64,000 bases of DNA. Source: Leucobacter allii. GTDB taxonomy: Bacteria; Actinomycetota; Actinomycetes; Actinomycetales; Microbacteriaceae. Of this stretch, positions 40,747 through 50,272 are shown piece after piece. The notes beneath the pieces are model-generated. The model ran no database searches and was not told the DNA's origin. It was given only the letters and a program-made list of their open reading frames with translations. The stretch is from NCBI RefSeq assembly GCF_022919155.1, contig NZ_CP095045.1, forward strand, positions 1,426,001-1,490,000. Reading direction: 5' to 3'. A program made the position numbers and the translations under genes. Each line of letters begins with the position of its first letter. The first letter of the stretch is position 1.

Positions 40747-41935
40747 CGTCGGACCCGCCGTCCTGGCGCTCGGCCTCCGCCACCATGGCGCGCGCGGAGT
40801 CGTCGATGCTGCGGGAGTTCAGCCAGCCGTCGGGCAAGGCCACCCGCTTCGGGCTGCCCGCCCGCCCCCGCTGGCCCTCGGCGCCCTCGCCGGGGTAGGG
40901 CAGCGACGCGTCCATGGTCGCGAAGATCTCGTCCATCTGCGCGATCGACTCGACCGCGGCGAGGGCCCGGCGGGTGTCGCCGCCCACGCCGTACCCCTTG
41001 AAGTACCAGGCGACGTGCTTGCGGATGTCCCGGCACGCCCGATCCTCCTCGCCGTCGAAGAACTCGACGAGCAGCTCGGTGTGGCGGCGCATGGCGTCCA
41101 TCACGAAGCCGAGCGGCGGCTTCGCGACGGCGGCCGCGGCCTCCGCGGGGCTGAGCTCCCCGGCCTCGGCCCGGAAGGCGGCGGAGAGGTCGCCGAAGAG
41201 CCACGGCCGGCCGAGGCAGCCGCGGCCGACGACCACGCCGTCGCAGCCCGTCTCCCGCACCATCCGGATCGCGTCCTCCGCCGACCAGATGTCTCCGTTC
41301 CCGAGCACGGGCACGCTCGTCACCGTCTCCTTGAGCGTCGCGATGGCCTCCCAGTCGGCGCGGCCCGAGTAGAACTCGTTCGCCGTCCGCCCGTGCAGCG
41401 CGATGGCCGCGACGCCCGCGCCCTCGGCGGCGCGAGCCGCATCGAGATAGGTCAGGTGGTCCGCGTCGATGCCCTTGCGCATCTTCACCGTGAGCGGGAG
41501 CTCGCCCGCCGCGCGCACGGCGCCCTCGACGATCGCGCGGAAGAGATCCTGCTTCCACGGCAGCGCGGAGCCCCCGCCCCGGCGGGTGACCTTCGGCACG
41601 GGGCAGCCGAAGTTCAGATCGATGTGATCGGCGAGATCCTGGTCGACGAGGAAGCGCACGGCCTCGGAGACGGTCCTCGGATCGACGCCGTAGAGCTGGA
41701 TCGAGCGCGGCGTCTCGCTCTCGTGGTGCTTGATGAGCCGGAGCGAGGCCGGCGTGCGCTCCACGAGGGCGCGGCTCGTGATCATCTCGCTCACGTAGAG
41801 GCCCGCGCCGTACTCGCGGCAGAGTCGGCGGAACGCGGTGTTCGTGATCCCGGCCATGGGGGCGAGGACGACGGGGACGTCGAGGCGGAGGGGGCCGATG
41901 CTGAGCCCGCCTGCGGGAAGCGTCTGGGTAGTCAT
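40739..41935 (-). CDS. dusB: tRNA-dihydrouridine synthase
   Basis: 398-residue FMN enzyme reducing uridine to dihydrouridine in the tRNA D-loop. Signatures are VVLAPMAGITNTAFRRLC at the start of the TIM barrel, LNFGCPVPKVTRRGGG with the catalytic cysteine, and the FMN-phosphate site GNGDIWSAEDA/GVVVGRGCLGRPW. The C-terminal helical domain follows. ATG 41935 has GGAG five bases upstream. It is longer than E. coli DusB, with an extra Arg/Gly-rich tail typical of the actinobacterial form. Confidence 0.94.
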   Translation of the reverse strand: MTTQTLPAGGLSIGPLRLDVPVVLAPMAGITNTAFRRLCREYGAGLYVSEMITSRALVERTPASLRLIKHHESETPRSIQLYGVDPRTVSEAVRFLVDQDLADHIDLNFGCPVPKVTRRGGGSALPWKQDLFRAIVEGAVRAAGELPLTVKMRKGIDADHLTYLDAARAAEGAGVAAIALHGRTANEFYSGRADWEAIATLKETVTSVPVLGNGDIWSAEDAIRMVRETGCDGVVVGRGCLGRPWLFGDLSAAFRAEAGELSPAEAAAAVAKPPLGFVMDAMRRHTELLVEFFDGEEDRACRDIRKHVAWYFKGYGVGGDTRRALAAVESIAQMDEIFATMDASLPYPGEGAEGQRGRAGSPKRVALPDGWLNSRSIDDSARAMVAEAERQDGGSDGG

Positions 41936-41997
41936 ATCGCCTCCATTGTCGCACGGACGCCGCGACCGGCAGCGGGCCGTCCGGCGGCGCGCGGCGC

Positions 41998-42786
41998 TCA
42001 GCCGGAGGCGCCAGGCACGTCCACCGCTCCCCCGAACCGCCGGTCGCGGTCGTGGAAGACGCCGATCGCGCGCCACAGCTCCCGGCGGCTGAAATCGGGC
42101 CAGAGGGTGTCGAGGAAGACCATCTCGGCGTAGGCGGACTGCCAGAGCATGAAGTTGCTCGTGCGCTGCTCGCCGGAACTGCGCAGGAAGAGATCGACGT
42201 CGGGCAGCTCGGGCACGTAGAGGTGGCGCCCGATCGTCCGCTCCGTGATCCCGTTCGGGGACAGCCTCCCGGCCCGCACCTCGGCGGCGATCTCGCGCAC
42301 CGCGTCCGTGAGCTCGTTGCGCCCGCCGTAGTTCACGCACATGGTCAGGGTGAGGCCGGTGTTCGCGGACGTCGCGCGCTCCGAGGCCTGCAGCTCGCTG
42401 ATCACGGAGCCCCAAAGCCGGGGGCGGCGTCCGGCCCAGCGCATCCGCACGTTCCAGGCGTCCAGCTGCGCGCGCCGTCGGCGGAGCACGTCGCGGTTGA
42501 AGCCCATGAGGAAGCGGACCTCGTCGGGCGAACGGCGCCAGTTCTCCGTCGAGAAGGCGTACACGCTCAGGTGCTCGACGCCCGCCTGGATCGCCCCGGC
42601 GACGACGTCGAGCAGGGCCTGCTCCCCCATCCGATGCCCTTCGACCCGCGGGAGTCCGCGCCGGTTCGCCCAGCGCCCGTTCCCGTCCATGACGATGGCC
42701 ACGTGCCGGGGCGCCGGTCCGGCGAAGCGGGGCGGCTGCTCGCCGGTCCAGTCGACCGGGACGAGCGTATCGGGGGCTTGGCGCAT
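41998..42786 (-). CDS. uppS: Isoprenyl transferase (undecaprenyl diphosphate synthase type)
   Basis: 262-residue cis-prenyltransferase making the lipid carrier for cell-wall precursors. The catalytic aspartate is D34 in [17 protein letters not shown], with [15 protein letters not shown] and the C-terminal [20 protein letters not shown] split across the active-site wall. Length fits a short- to medium-chain polyprenyl synthase; actinobacteria often have two, making decaprenyl or shorter products, so the chain length is uncertain. It starts ten bases after recO ends and precedes dusB. Confidence 0.94.
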   Translation of the reverse strand: MRQAPDTLVPVDWTGEQPPRFAGPAPRHVAIVMDGNGRWANRRGLPRVEGHRMGEQALLDVVAGAIQAGVEHLSVYAFSTENWRRSPDEVRFLMGFNRDVLRRRRAQLDAWNVRMRWAGRRPRLWGSVISELQASERATSANTGLTLTMCVNYGGRNELTDAVREIAAEVRAGRLSPNGITERTIGRHLYVPELPDVDLFLRSSGEQRTSNFMLWQSAYAEMVFLDTLWPDFSRRELWRAIGVFHDRDRRFGGAVDVPGASG

Positions 42787-42796
42787 GCGTGCCAGT

Positions 42797-43519
42797 TTAG
42801 AGGCGCGGGGCGCTCATCGAGCGCAGGCCGCGTTCGAGATGCCACTGGGTATAGGCCGCCGCGATCCCGGCCGCCTGACCGCGCTCGCGCTCCGTGGACG
42901 CGACGGCCCGCTCCCAGTCGCCCGCGAGCAGCGCCGTGAGCAGCGCCACGCTCCCGGGATCCAGGCGCGGCGCGCCCGGTGCGCGGCAGTCCTCGCAGAG
43001 CACGCCCCCCGCCTGCACGGCGACCACGGTGTGCGGCCCCGGCGCGCCGCAGCGCACGCAGGCGTCGAAGCCCGGGGTCCAGCCCGCGAGGGACATGGCG
43101 CGCAGCAGATAGCCGTCGCGCACGAGCTCCGGGGGAATCCGCCCCGCGGAGAGCGTCCGCAGCGCCCCGACGAGCAGGGCGTACAGCTCCCGGGACGGGC
43201 CGCCCTCCGCGAGACGCTCGGCGGTCTCCACGATCACGCTGCCGGCGCGGTACCGCTCGTAGTCGGCGCTGATCGCCGGCCCGTAGGCGCCCAGGGTCTC
43301 CGCCTGCGTGATCGTGTCGAGGCTCCGCCCCTCGAAGCACTGCAGATCGGCGACCATGAACGGCTCGAGGCGCGCGCCGAACTTGGACGAGGTGCGCCGC
43401 ACGCCCTTCGCGACGGCGCGCAGCAGGCCGCGTCCGCGCGTGAGCAGCGTCACGATGCGATCGGCCTCGCCGAGCTTGCGGGTGCGGAGCACCACGCCTT
43501 CTTCGCGGTAGAGCGGCAT
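42797..43519 (-). CDS. recO: DNA repair protein RecO
   Basis: 240-residue recombination mediator that loads RecA on SSB-coated DNA. The N-terminal OB-fold starts [19 protein letters not shown], and a four-cysteine zinc motif (CVRCGAPG ... CEDC) sits around residues 155-180. The ATG at 43517-43519 opens the recO-uppS-dusB-dgt-dnaG unit and is divergent from the membrane protein gene only 16 bases away, so the two promoters must overlap. Confidence 0.94.
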   Translation of the reverse strand: MPLYREEGVVLRTRKLGEADRIVTLLTRGRGLLRAVAKGVRRTSSKFGARLEPFMVADLQCFEGRSLDTITQAETLGAYGPAISADYERYRAGSVIVETAERLAEGGPSRELYALLVGALRTLSAGRIPPELVRDGYLLRAMSLAGWTPGFDACVRCGAPGPHTVVAVQAGGVLCEDCRAPGAPRLDPGSVALLTALLAGDWERAVASTERERGQAAGIAAAYTQWHLERGLRSMSAPRL

Positions 43520-43535
43520 CCCCCCAGTATCCCGC

Positions 43536-44333
43536 ATGCGCGAGAATGGAGGGGTGCTCGACGAGACCTTCCGTACCCCGCTGCCCGTCGACCTCATCGC
43601 GGTCGGCGTGGGCAGTCTCCAGGGCGCGATGTTCGCGGCGGGCTTCAAACGCATCGACCTGCTCGGCGTCGCCATCATCGGCATCGCCTCGGGCATCGGG
43701 GGCGGCTTCCTCCGCGACATCCTGCTCGGCACGACGCCGGCAGCCTTCTCCGAGAACCTGTACCTCCTGGTCGCGACGGGCGCGGCGTTCATCGGCATGC
43801 TGCTGCCCCGGCTGCTGCAGCGCGTCGACCCCGTGATCACCGTCCTCGACGCCCTGAGCATCGGCATGTTCGGTGCGATCGGGGCGACCAAGGCGCTGGC
43901 GCTGGGCATGCCGGTCGTGCCCGCCCTCTTTATCGGCACGGTCTCGGCCGTGGGCGGCGGCGTGCTGCGCGACGTGATGCTCAACATCCCGATCGCGCTC
44001 ATGCACGTCGGCTCCCTCTACGCCGTCGCGAGCCTCGTCGGCGTCGCGGTGCTCGTCGTCCTGCTCGCCTGCGGGGTGCCGGTGCTCGCCGCGGGGATCG
44101 CCTGCGTCGTGGTGACGGCGCTCGTGCGGCTGCTCGCGGTGCGCTTCGGCTGGAGCCTGCCGGAGCAGCGCGCGCTCAGCCGCATCCGGCTGCGGCGGCA
44201 GCGGCAGGTCGAGCAGGCGATCGAGGAGGCGCTGCACACCGGCGCCATCACGCTGCCGGATCCCGAGACCGACGACCCGTTCGGGGGCGCGGAACCCGGA
44301 TCCCGGGACCCGGATCCGCGCCGCCCGCGCTAG
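43536..44333 (+). CDS. TRIC/UPF0126-family membrane protein
   Basis: 265 residues with seven hydrophobic helices and the duplicated glycine-rich motif of the family: [17 protein letters not shown] and [17 protein letters not shown]. Members are TRIC-type cation channels (often annotated glycine transporters), forming trimeric potassium-permeable pores in prokaryotes. A charged 50-residue C-terminal tail is cytosolic. The ATG lies about 5 bases after CAGTAT, which would give a nearly leaderless transcript; GTG 43554 is an alternative start. Its end overlaps the convergent ruvC by four bases. Confidence 0.88.
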   Translation: MRENGGVLDETFRTPLPVDLIAVGVGSLQGAMFAAGFKRIDLLGVAIIGIASGIGGGFLRDILLGTTPAAFSENLYLLVATGAAFIGMLLPRLLQRVDPVITVLDALSIGMFGAIGATKALALGMPVVPALFIGTVSAVGGGVLRDVMLNIPIALMHVGSLYAVASLVGVAVLVVLLACGVPVLAAGIACVVVTALVRLLAVRFGWSLPEQRALSRIRLRRQRQVEQAIEEALHTGAITLPDPETDDPFGGAEPGSRDPDPRRPR

Positions 44334-44923
44334 GAGCGCGGCCCGCGCCGCCTGCCGGCCTTCGCCTCAGCCTCGCGCCAGGCGCGCTGGGCCGGGGTCT
44401 CGCCCGCGGGCGGGGGGCCCGCGCCGATCCGGTCCGCCGCCCCGCCGCGGCCGAGGTGCCAGGCGTGCGTGATGGCGAGCGCGAGGGCGTCGGCCGCATC
44501 GGCGGGCTTCGGCGGGGCCGCCAGACCGAGCAGGCGGGTCACCATCGTGGTCACCTGCGCCTTGTCGGCGCTGCCGTAGCCGGTCACCTGCGCCTTCACC
44601 TCGTTCGGCGTGTAGAGCGCCACGGGGATGCCCCGCTGCTCGGCGAGGAACATCACGACGCCGCTGATCTGCGCGACGCCCATCACGCTCGGCAGGTTCT
44701 GCTGCGCGAAGACCCGCTCGAGCGCGATGGCGTCGGGCCGTTCGCCGTCGAGGAGCCGCTGGATCCCCGAGCCGAGCTGGAGCAGGCGCGCGGGCGTGCT
44801 CGCCTCCGCGGGGCTGCGCATCACCTCGACGTGCTCGAAGACGACCCTGCGCCCCCCGGAGGCGGTGACGATCCCGACCCCGCAGCGGGTGAGGCCGGGA
44901 TCGATCCCGATGATCCGGGGCAC
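44330..44923 (-). CDS. ruvC: Holliday junction resolvase RuvC
   Basis: 197-residue RNase H-fold endonuclease that cuts Holliday junctions. Catalytic acids are D8 (IGIDPGLT), E69 (ALERVF), D142 and D145 (ADAADALALA). The GTG start is seven bases after the yebC stop. In most actinobacteria ruvA and ruvB follow directly; here a convergent membrane-protein gene ends the unit, so ruvAB must lie elsewhere. The C-terminal 40 residues are a basic, disordered tail. Confidence 0.95.
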   Translation of the reverse strand: MPRIIGIDPGLTRCGVGIVTASGGRRVVFEHVEVMRSPAEASTPARLLQLGSGIQRLLDGERPDAIALERVFAQQNLPSVMGVAQISGVVMFLAEQRGIPVALYTPNEVKAQVTGYGSADKAQVTTMVTRLLGLAAPPKPADAADALALAITHAWHLGRGGAADRIGAGPPPAGETPAQRAWREAEAKAGRRRGPRS

Positions 44924-44930
44924 GGGCCGA

Positions 44931-45695
44931 TCAGTCGTCCTGCTCGAGCTCGGCCTGCACCTCGGGCGACAGATCGAAGTTCGAGAAGACGTTCTGCACG
45001 TCGTCGCTGTCCTCGAGCGCGTCGATGATGCGGAAGACCTTCCGCGCCGTGTCCGCGTCGATGTCGACCTTGAGGTTGGGCACGAACTCGGCGTCGGCCG
45101 ATTCGTAGTCGATGCCGGCGTCGACGAGCGCCGTGCGCGCGGCCACGAGGTCGCTCGCCTCCGTGATGACCTCGAAGGCCTCGCCGTTGGGGGTCTGGGC
45201 GACCTCCTCCGCGCCCGCTTCGAGGACGGCCGTCAGCACCTCGTCCTCGCTCGTGCCCTCGGCGGGCACGGTGATGACGCCCTTGCGGGCGAAGTTGTAC
45301 GCGACGCTGCCCGGATCGGCGAGCGTGCCGCCGTTGCGGCTGAGCGCGGTGCGCACTTCGGCGGCCGCGCGGTTCTTGTTGTCGGTGAGGCACTCGATCA
45401 TGAGGGCGACGCCGTTCGGGCCGTAGCCCTCGTACATGATCGTGGTGTACTCGACGGCGTCGCCGGTCAGCCCGGCCCCGCGCTTGATGGCGCGGTCGAT
45501 GTTATCGCCGGGGACGGAGTTCTTCTTCGCCTTGTGCACGGCGTCGGCGAGGGCGGGGTTGCCGGCGAGATCGGCGCCGCCGATCCGCGCGGAGACCTCG
45601 ATCACCTTGATGTACTTCGCGAAGGCCTTCGCGCGCTTCGCGTCGATGGCGGCCTTCTTGTGCTTGGTCGTCGCCCACTTGGAGTGTCCGGACAC
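44931..45695 (-). CDS. YebC/PmpR-family protein
   Basis: 254 residues with the family start [20 protein letters not shown] and [16 protein letters not shown]. Long treated as transcriptional regulators, YebC proteins are now also linked to relieving ribosome stalling at proline-rich stretches. The GTG at 45693-45695 has an AGAGGAGCT ribosome-binding site. Acidic C-terminus ends LEQDD. It lies between the HIT protein gene and ruvC, the conserved order. Confidence 0.95.
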   Translation of the reverse strand: MSGHSKWATTKHKKAAIDAKRAKAFAKYIKVIEVSARIGGADLAGNPALADAVHKAKKNSVPGDNIDRAIKRGAGLTGDAVEYTTIMYEGYGPNGVALMIECLTDNKNRAAAEVRTALSRNGGTLADPGSVAYNFARKGVITVPAEGTSEDEVLTAVLEAGAEEVAQTPNGEAFEVITEASDLVAARTALVDAGIDYESADAEFVPNLKVDIDADTARKVFRIIDALEDSDDVQNVFSNFDLSPEVQAELEQDD

Positions 45696-45741
45696 GGGAG
45701 CTCCTCTTCACGTCTTGAGAATGTCGAATCGATGGAACAGT

Positions 45742-46356
45742 CTATGCGCGCGCCCCGCCTGCGGGGCGCTGCACGCCCGGCCCGGGGTCGACGGGCCAGG
45801 CCGCCGCGATGGCCTCCCTGACGTCGCCGAGCAGCTGCGGCATCGCCTTCGTCTTCGCGATGATCGGGAAGAAGTTCGCGTCGGAGGCCCAGCGGGGGAC
45901 GATGTGCTGATGCAGGTGCGCGGCGATGCCCGCACCAGCGATCTCGCCCTGGTTCATGCCGAGATTGAAGCCGTGGCATCCCATGACCTCGCGGGCCACG
46001 CGCATCGCCGTCTGGGTGAGCGCGCCGATCTCGGCGACCTCCTCGGCGCTCGCCTCGTCGTAGCCGGAGATGTGGCGGTACGGGCAGACGAGCATGTGGC
46101 CGTTGTTGTAGGGGAAGAGGTTCAGCAGCACGTAGCTGTGCGCGCCGCGCGCCACGATGAGCGCATCCTCGTCCGTCCGCGCCGGCGCGGCGCAGAACGG
46201 GCAGTCCGTCCGGTCCGGCTGATGATGATCGGCGACGTACACCATGCGATGCGGCACCCAGAGGCGCTGCATGCCGTCGGCGTCCCCCGCGGCGCCGCTC
46301 TCCGGGATGCTCTCGGTGCGCGGCGCCGCGGGATCGGCGGCGTCTACTCCGCCCAC
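45742..46356 (-). CDS. HIT-domain nucleotide hydrolase/adenylyltransferase
   Basis: HIT-family protein with the histidine triad [10 protein letters not shown] and a zinc-type CPFC pair in the N-terminal region. Closest to mycobacterial Rv2613c-type diadenosine polyphosphate phosphorylases: [35 protein letters not shown] chose the GTG at 46356, which gives the N-terminal extension usual for this group and overlaps the thrS end by 13 bases; ATG 46272 ([10 protein letters not shown]) is a fair alternative. The pgsA gene that follows HIT in mycobacteria is missing here. Confidence 0.88.
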   Translation of the reverse strand: MGGVDAADPAAPRTESIPESGAAGDADGMQRLWVPHRMVYVADHHQPDRTDCPFCAAPARTDEDALIVARGAHSYVLLNLFPYNNGHMLVCPYRHISGYDEASAEEVAEIGALTQTAMRVAREVMGCHGFNLGMNQGEIAGAGIAAHLHQHIVPRWASDANFFPIIAKTKAMPQLLGDVREAIAAAWPVDPGPGVQRPAGGARA

Positions 46357-48308
46357 GCCGTGGACACCTGCTCGTGCTCCCGGATCGACCGCAGGATGCG
46401 TTCGATCGCCTCGTCGACCGGCACGCCGTTCAGCTGCGTGCCGTCGCGGAAGCGGAAGCTCACGGCGCCGGCCGCCCGATCCTCCTCGCCGGCGATGAGC
46501 TGGAACGGGATCTTCGCCTTGGTGTGCGTGCGGATCTTCTTCGGCATCCGGTCGTCGCTGTGGTCGACCTCGGCGCGCACGCCCTGCTCGCGCAGTCGCG
46601 CGATGACGCCGTCCAGGTACTCGCCGTACTGCTCCGCGACCGGGATCCCGACGACCTGCGTCGGCGAGAGCCAGACGGGGAACGCGCCGGCGTAGTGCTC
46701 GAGGAGGATCGCGAAGAAGCGCTCGACGGAGCCGAGCAGCGCGCGGTGGATCATCACGGGCTGCTTGCGGGTGCCGTCCGCCGCGGTGTACTCGAGCTCG
46801 AAGAGCTCGGGCTGGTTGAAATCGAGCTGCACGGTCGAGAGCTGCCAGGTGCGCCCGATCGCGTCGCGCGCCTGGACGGAGATCTTCGGGCCGTAGAAGG
46901 CGGCGCCGCCGGGATCGGCGACGAGCTCGAGCCCGGACTCCTCGCCGACCTCGCGCAGCGTCTCGGTCGCGATCTCCCACTGCGCGTCGGTGCCCACCGA
47001 CTTCTCGGGGTCCCGGGTCGAGAGCTCGAGATAGAAATCGTCGAGGCCGTAGGCGCGGAGCGTGGCGAAGACGAAGTCGAGCTGGCGCTTGATCTCGTCC
47101 TTCACCTGCTCGTCGGTGACGTAGATGTGGGCATCGTCCTGGGTGAGCCCTCGGACCCGGGTGAGACCGGAGAGGGTGCCGCTCTTCTCGTAGCGGTAGA
47201 CGGTGCCGAACTCGGCGAGCCGCAGCGGCAGCTCCCGGTAGCTGCGGGCCCGCGCGCGGAAGATCAGGTTGTGGAACGGGCAGTTCATGGGCTTCAGGTA
47301 GTAGTCCTGCCCCTGCTTGACGACGCGGCCGTCGTCGTCCACGACCTCGTCGAGGTGCATGGCGGGGAACATGCCGTCGCGGTACCAGTTGAGGTGCTGG
47401 CTCGTCTCGAAGAGCGCCCCCTTGGTGATGTGGGGGCTGTTGACGACCTCGTAGCCGTTCTTCAGCAGCTCCGCGCGCATGAACGACTCGATCTCGTGGC
47501 GGATGATGCCGCCCTTCGGGTGGAAGACCGCGAGGCCGGAGCCGATCTCGTCGGGGAAGCTGAAGAGGTCGAGTTCGACGCCGAGTTTGCGGTGGTCGCG
47601 CTTCGCGGCCTCCTCGAGGCGCGTCTGGTAGGCGCGCAGCTCGTCCTTCGTCGGCCACGCGGTGCCGTAGATGCGCTGCAGCATCGGGTTCTTCTCGCTG
47701 CCGCGCCAGTACGCGCCCGCCGAGCGCATCAGCGCCCAGCCGTTGCCGAGGACGCGGGTGGATGGGACGTGCGGACCGCGGCAGAGGTCCTTCCAGCACA
47801 GCTCACCGGTCTTCGGGTCGACGTTGTCGTAGATCGTGAGCTCGGCGCCGCCGACCTCGACGCTCTCGCCGTTGTCGTCGCCCGCGCCGCCCTTGATCCC
47901 GATGAGCTCGAGCTTGTAGGGCTCGTGCGCGAGCTCGGCGCGAGCCTCCTCCTCGGTGACGACTCGGCGCACGAAGCGCTGCCCCTGCTTGACGATCCGC
48001 TGCATCTCCTTCTCGACGGCCTTGAGGTCCTCGGGGGTGAATGCGGTCTCGGGGTCGAAGTCGTAGTAGAAGCCGTCGACGATGGGCGGGCCGATGCCGA
48101 GCGTGGTCTCCGGGTTGATGCGCTGCACCGCCTGCGCGAGGACGTGCGCGGCGGAGTGACGGAGGATGGCGAGACCGTCCTCCGAGTCGATGGTCACCGG
48201 CTCGACCGCGTCCGTCTCCGTCACTTCCGTCGCGAGGTCGCGCAGCTCGCCGCCCACGCGCATCGCGACGATCGAACGATCGGTGAACAGGGAGAAGCCA
48301 TCGGGCAC
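46344..48308 (-). CDS. thrS: Threonyl-tRNA synthetase
   Basis: 654-residue class II synthetase with a shortened TGS region, the editing (tRNA-SAD) domain with [12 protein letters not shown], and the catalytic core with [10 protein letters not shown] (zinc cysteine), [13 protein letters not shown] (motif 2) and [20 protein letters not shown] (motif 3, split here in reading). The C-terminal anticodon-binding domain ends STAWAE. The start is GTG with AAGGAG seven bases upstream. I looked for a T-box core in the 104-base upstream gap and found none. Confidence 0.96.
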   Translation of the reverse strand: MPDGFSLFTDRSIVAMRVGGELRDLATEVTETDAVEPVTIDSEDGLAILRHSAAHVLAQAVQRINPETTLGIGPPIVDGFYYDFDPETAFTPEDLKAVEKEMQRIVKQGQRFVRRVVTEEEARAELAHEPYKLELIGIKGGAGDDNGESVEVGGAELTIYDNVDPKTGELCWKDLCRGPHVPSTRVLGNGWALMRSAGAYWRGSEKNPMLQRIYGTAWPTKDELRAYQTRLEEAAKRDHRKLGVELDLFSFPDEIGSGLAVFHPKGGIIRHEIESFMRAELLKNGYEVVNSPHITKGALFETSQHLNWYRDGMFPAMHLDEVVDDDGRVVKQGQDYYLKPMNCPFHNLIFRARARSYRELPLRLAEFGTVYRYEKSGTLSGLTRVRGLTQDDAHIYVTDEQVKDEIKRQLDFVFATLRAYGLDDFYLELSTRDPEKSVGTDAQWEIATETLREVGEESGLELVADPGGAAFYGPKISVQARDAIGRTWQLSTVQLDFNQPELFELEYTAADGTRKQPVMIHRALLGSVERFFAILLEHYAGAFPVWLSPTQVVGIPVAEQYGEYLDGVIARLREQGVRAEVDHSDDRMPKKIRTHTKAKIPFQLIAGEEDRAAGAVSFRFRDGTQLNGVPVDEAIERILRSIREHEQVSTAWAE

Positions 48309-48412
48309 GGGTGAGCTCCTTCGGGAGGGAACGGCTGACCCGTCGATTCTAGTCGTCCCGAGCGCGGGGGCGGTCCAGCCGCGACGTCGGAGGGTCGGGC
48401 TAGGCTGCTGGC

Positions 48413-49207
48413 ATGTCTCGGGGAACCCGGCGCACGCCCGCCGATGCGCGCGGCGGCGCCGACTGGCGGAGCGACGCGCGGCCGATCCGCCGCGTGCACG
48501 TCTTCGACGATGCGCCGGTGGACGCGGCCGAGTGGCCCGCGACGATTCCCGCCGTCTCCGCGTTCCTGGAGGGATGCCGGCGGGCGGGCTGGGAGTTCGG
48601 TCACGGCGTGACCTTTCTCGTCGGGGAGAACGGCTCGGGCAAGAGCACCCTGCTCGAGGGGATCGCGGAGGCCGCCGGGCTCCCCGCCGAGGGCGGGAGC
48701 ACGAACGGCGGTCGGCGGACGGCGCGCACCGAGTCGCCGCTCGGCGAGTGGCTCCGGGTCGAGCGCGGACCCCGGGCGTCGCGCTGGGGGTTCTTCCTCC
48801 GCGCCGAGACCATGCACGGCTACTTCTCCTACCTCGACGGCATCGGTGCGCCCGGCCCGTCGATGCATCGGCTGAGTCACGGGGAGGCGTTCAACGAGCT
48901 GCTCGCGGAGAAGCTCGACCCTGATCGCTCGGTGACGGGGCTGGCGGTCCTCGACGAGCCGGAGGCCGGTCTCTCCTTCCAGTCCCAGCTCTCCTGGGTC
49001 GGTGCGCTGGACCGCATGCGCAGGCGCGGCACGCAGGTGATCTGCGCGACGCACTCGCCGATCCTCACCTCGCTGCCGGGTGCCGAGATCCTCGAGCTGG
49101 GCGACCGGGGGATCCGTGAGGCCGGGTGGGAGGAGCTCGAGCTCGTGCAGCACCACCGCCGCTATCTCGCTGCGCCAGACCGCTATCTCCGGCATCTGCT
49201 CGAATAG
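48413..49207 (+). CDS. Stand-alone AAA/ABC-type ATPase
   Basis: 264-residue soluble ATPase with Walker [10 protein letters not shown] at residues 71-79, a degenerate signature [12 protein letters not shown], Walker [13 protein letters not shown] and an H-loop ICATHSPIL. It belongs to the SMC/OLD-related AAA_21 group of predicted ATPases seen singly in actinobacteria; some act in nucleic-acid defence but nothing here shows that. A TAGGCT -10 element ends six bases before the ATG, consistent with a leaderless transcript. It lies divergent from thrS and next to the tRNA-Gly/prophage junction. Confidence 0.8.
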   Translation: MSRGTRRTPADARGGADWRSDARPIRRVHVFDDAPVDAAEWPATIPAVSAFLEGCRRAGWEFGHGVTFLVGENGSGKSTLLEGIAEAAGLPAEGGSTNGGRRTARTESPLGEWLRVERGPRASRWGFFLRAETMHGYFSYLDGIGAPGPSMHRLSHGEAFNELLAEKLDPDRSVTGLAVLDEPEAGLSFQSQLSWVGALDRMRRRGTQVICATHSPILTSLPGAEILELGDRGIREAGWEELELVQHHRRYLAAPDRYLRHLLE

Positions 49208-49236
49208 CGGGGCGCGTCGGACAGGTCGTCCCGTGG

Positions 49237-49309
49237 AGCGGATGACGAGACTCGAACTCGCGACCCTCACCTTGGCAAGGTGATGCGCTACCAACTGCGC
49301 TACATCCGC
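49237..49309 (-). tRNA. tRNA-Gly (GCC anticodon)
   Basis: Acceptor GCGGATG/CATCCGC, anticodon arm TCACC-TTGCCAA-GGTGA presenting GCC, T arm GAGTTCGAGTCTC. Discriminator T. It was probably clustered with the tRNA-Val now split by the prophage. Confidence 0.95.
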
Positions 49310-49405
49310 ACGGCGTGCACCCGGAGCACCGGGCGCCCGCACCACTCTGGCGCAGGAGCCCCGCATCGCCAAAGCCGACGCGGATCTCGGGAGTGTCCCG
49401 GCTCG

Positions 49406-49715
49406 CGCCTCCCGCGCCTCCGGTCCTTCCGGTCTCCCTTCCTCCCGGTCCCCCGGTGCCCCGGTCCCCCCTCCTCCCGGTCCCCCGGGTCCCCCGGGTC
49501 CTCCCGGCCCCGGTCCTTCAGGTCCCCCACGCTCCGGATCCGGGTCGGAGCGGCAGGGTGAGAGGGGCGCGCACCGTGCACCGTCGACCCGGATTCATCG
49601 GTTGGGGCGTCCGGGGGTCGGTGGCGGGGTGCCGGGAGGAGGATGGGGAGGCGGAAAGGGGGGCGAGGCGGATCGGGGAACGGGCGGCGGATCGGGGCCG
49701 CACGGTACGGGAACG
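49406..49715. repeat. C-rich then G-rich low-complexity intergenic segment
   Basis: No credible gene occupies 49310-49717. From about 49406 to 49545 the plus strand is pyrimidine-biased with loosely repeated GGTCCCCC and CCTCCCGG units, so the minus strand has many runs of 3-6 G. From 49600 to 49700 the bias flips and the plus strand carries GGGG runs. Both parts could form G-quadruplexes. ORFs read through it are low-complexity Pro/Arg and are not believable. Confidence 0.6.
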
Positions 49716-49717
49716 CC

Positions 49718-49744
49718 GAAGCCCCCGGCAGAACCGGGGGCTTC
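49718..49744 (-). terminator. Original terminator of the split tRNA-Val
   Basis: Eleven-base arms GAAGCCCCCGG/CCGGGGGCTTC with a CAGAA loop, six bases beyond the 3' end of the tRNA-Val remnant on the minus strand. Confidence 0.85.
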
Positions 49745-49750
49745 TCGATG

Positions 49751-49792
49751 TGGGCGATACCGGGCTCGAACCGATGACCTCTTCCGTGTGAA
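49751..49792 (-). pseudogene. 3' half of tRNA-Val (CAC): prophage attachment-site core
   Basis: Minus strand, the segment contains the anticodon loop (TTCACAC), 3' anticodon stem GGAAG, variable region, T arm with GGTTCGAGCC and the acceptor end ATCGCCC plus discriminator A of a tRNA-Val. The 5' half is absent: upstream the sequence departs exactly at the anticodon stem (AGTGC where GGAAG's partner should be). Integration within the 3' half of a tRNA is typical of tyrosine integrases. The intact, phage-restored copy should lie at the other prophage end, beyond the window. Confidence 0.85.
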
Positions 49793-49955
49793 GGCACTAC
49801 GGCGGATTACAGTGCACGGCAGTCCGATACCGTGCCCCACGGCGTAGTGCCATGATGCCTTGCGGAACAAGGGAAGGGCGGGATCGCGGGTCGCGGCGTG
49901 GGGCAGCGCATCGCAGTGGATCACAGCCCGCCCGCGCCCCACGAGTGCCCCACGG
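49793..49955. repeat. Inverted repeat and GTGCCCCACGG repeats beside the attachment core
   Basis: Directly next to the core is a perfect 9-base inverted repeat, GGCACTACG (49793-49801) and CGTAGTGCC (49843-49851). The 11-mer GTGCCCCACGG occurs at 49832-49842 and 49945-49955, a variant GCGCCCCACGA at 49934-49944 (in tandem, 11 bases apart), and an inverted copy CGTGGGGCAG at 49897-49906. Such clusters fit arm-type integrase or excisionase sites of a former attP. Confidence 0.55.
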
Positions 49956-49993
49956 GTCTCGCCCGATGTCGAACAATCCATATTCGGTTTTGT

Positions 49994-50023
49994 TTGACAC
50001 AACCGGTTGTGTCTGACTAAACT
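49994..50023 (+). promoter_or_regulatory. Promoter and 18-bp palindromic operator of the BrnT/BrnA-like pair
   Basis: TTGACA (49994-49999) and TAAACT (50018-50023) lie 18 bases apart. The perfect palindrome GACACAACCGGTTGTGTC (49996-50013) fills the spacer and overlaps the -35. Transcription would begin at about 50030, the A of the toxin ATG, so the message is leaderless. The palindrome is the natural site for autorepression by the ribbon-helix-helix antitoxin. Confidence 0.8.
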
Positions 50024-50029
50024 AGAACC

Positions 50030-50272
50030 ATGCAGATCAGGTTCTCCCGCTCCTCCCGCAAGCACCGCATCGGACGCGCGTCGGCCATCGCGGCACTCCG
50101 GGACGCGGGGACCCCGCGCTCCATCGAGAACGACAAGCTCCTCTGGGTCGGCACCGACGAGCGGGGACGCGAACTCGAACTGGTCGGCTTCATCGCCGAG
50201 GAAGATCCGGACCTCGTCATCATCATCCACGTGATGCCGCTCAACTTCAGGAAGGAAGGACACTGGGAATGA
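50030..50272 (+). CDS. Putative BrnT-like toxin
   Basis: 80-residue basic protein: MQIRFSRSSRKHRIGRASA, then LLWVGTDERGRELELVGF and VIIIHVMPLNF. The layout resembles RelE/BrnT-type RNase toxins (compact, toxin-first operon, His/Arg-rich start and a late strand ending HVMPL), though similarity to named members is weak. Leaderless start at the predicted transcription start. The stop overlaps the antitoxin start (ATGA). Its place beside the attachment site suggests a lysogen-expressed stabilisation or defence module. Confidence 0.65.
   Translation: MQIRFSRSSRKHRIGRASAIAALRDAGTPRSIENDKLLWVGTDERGRELELVGFIAEEDPDLVIIIHVMPLNFRKEGHWE

Noticed and set aside
49595..50263. Minus-strand 222-codon ORF across the prophage junction
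   Set aside because: It runs antisense through the toxin gene, the attachment core and the G-rich tract; its end is low-complexity proline.
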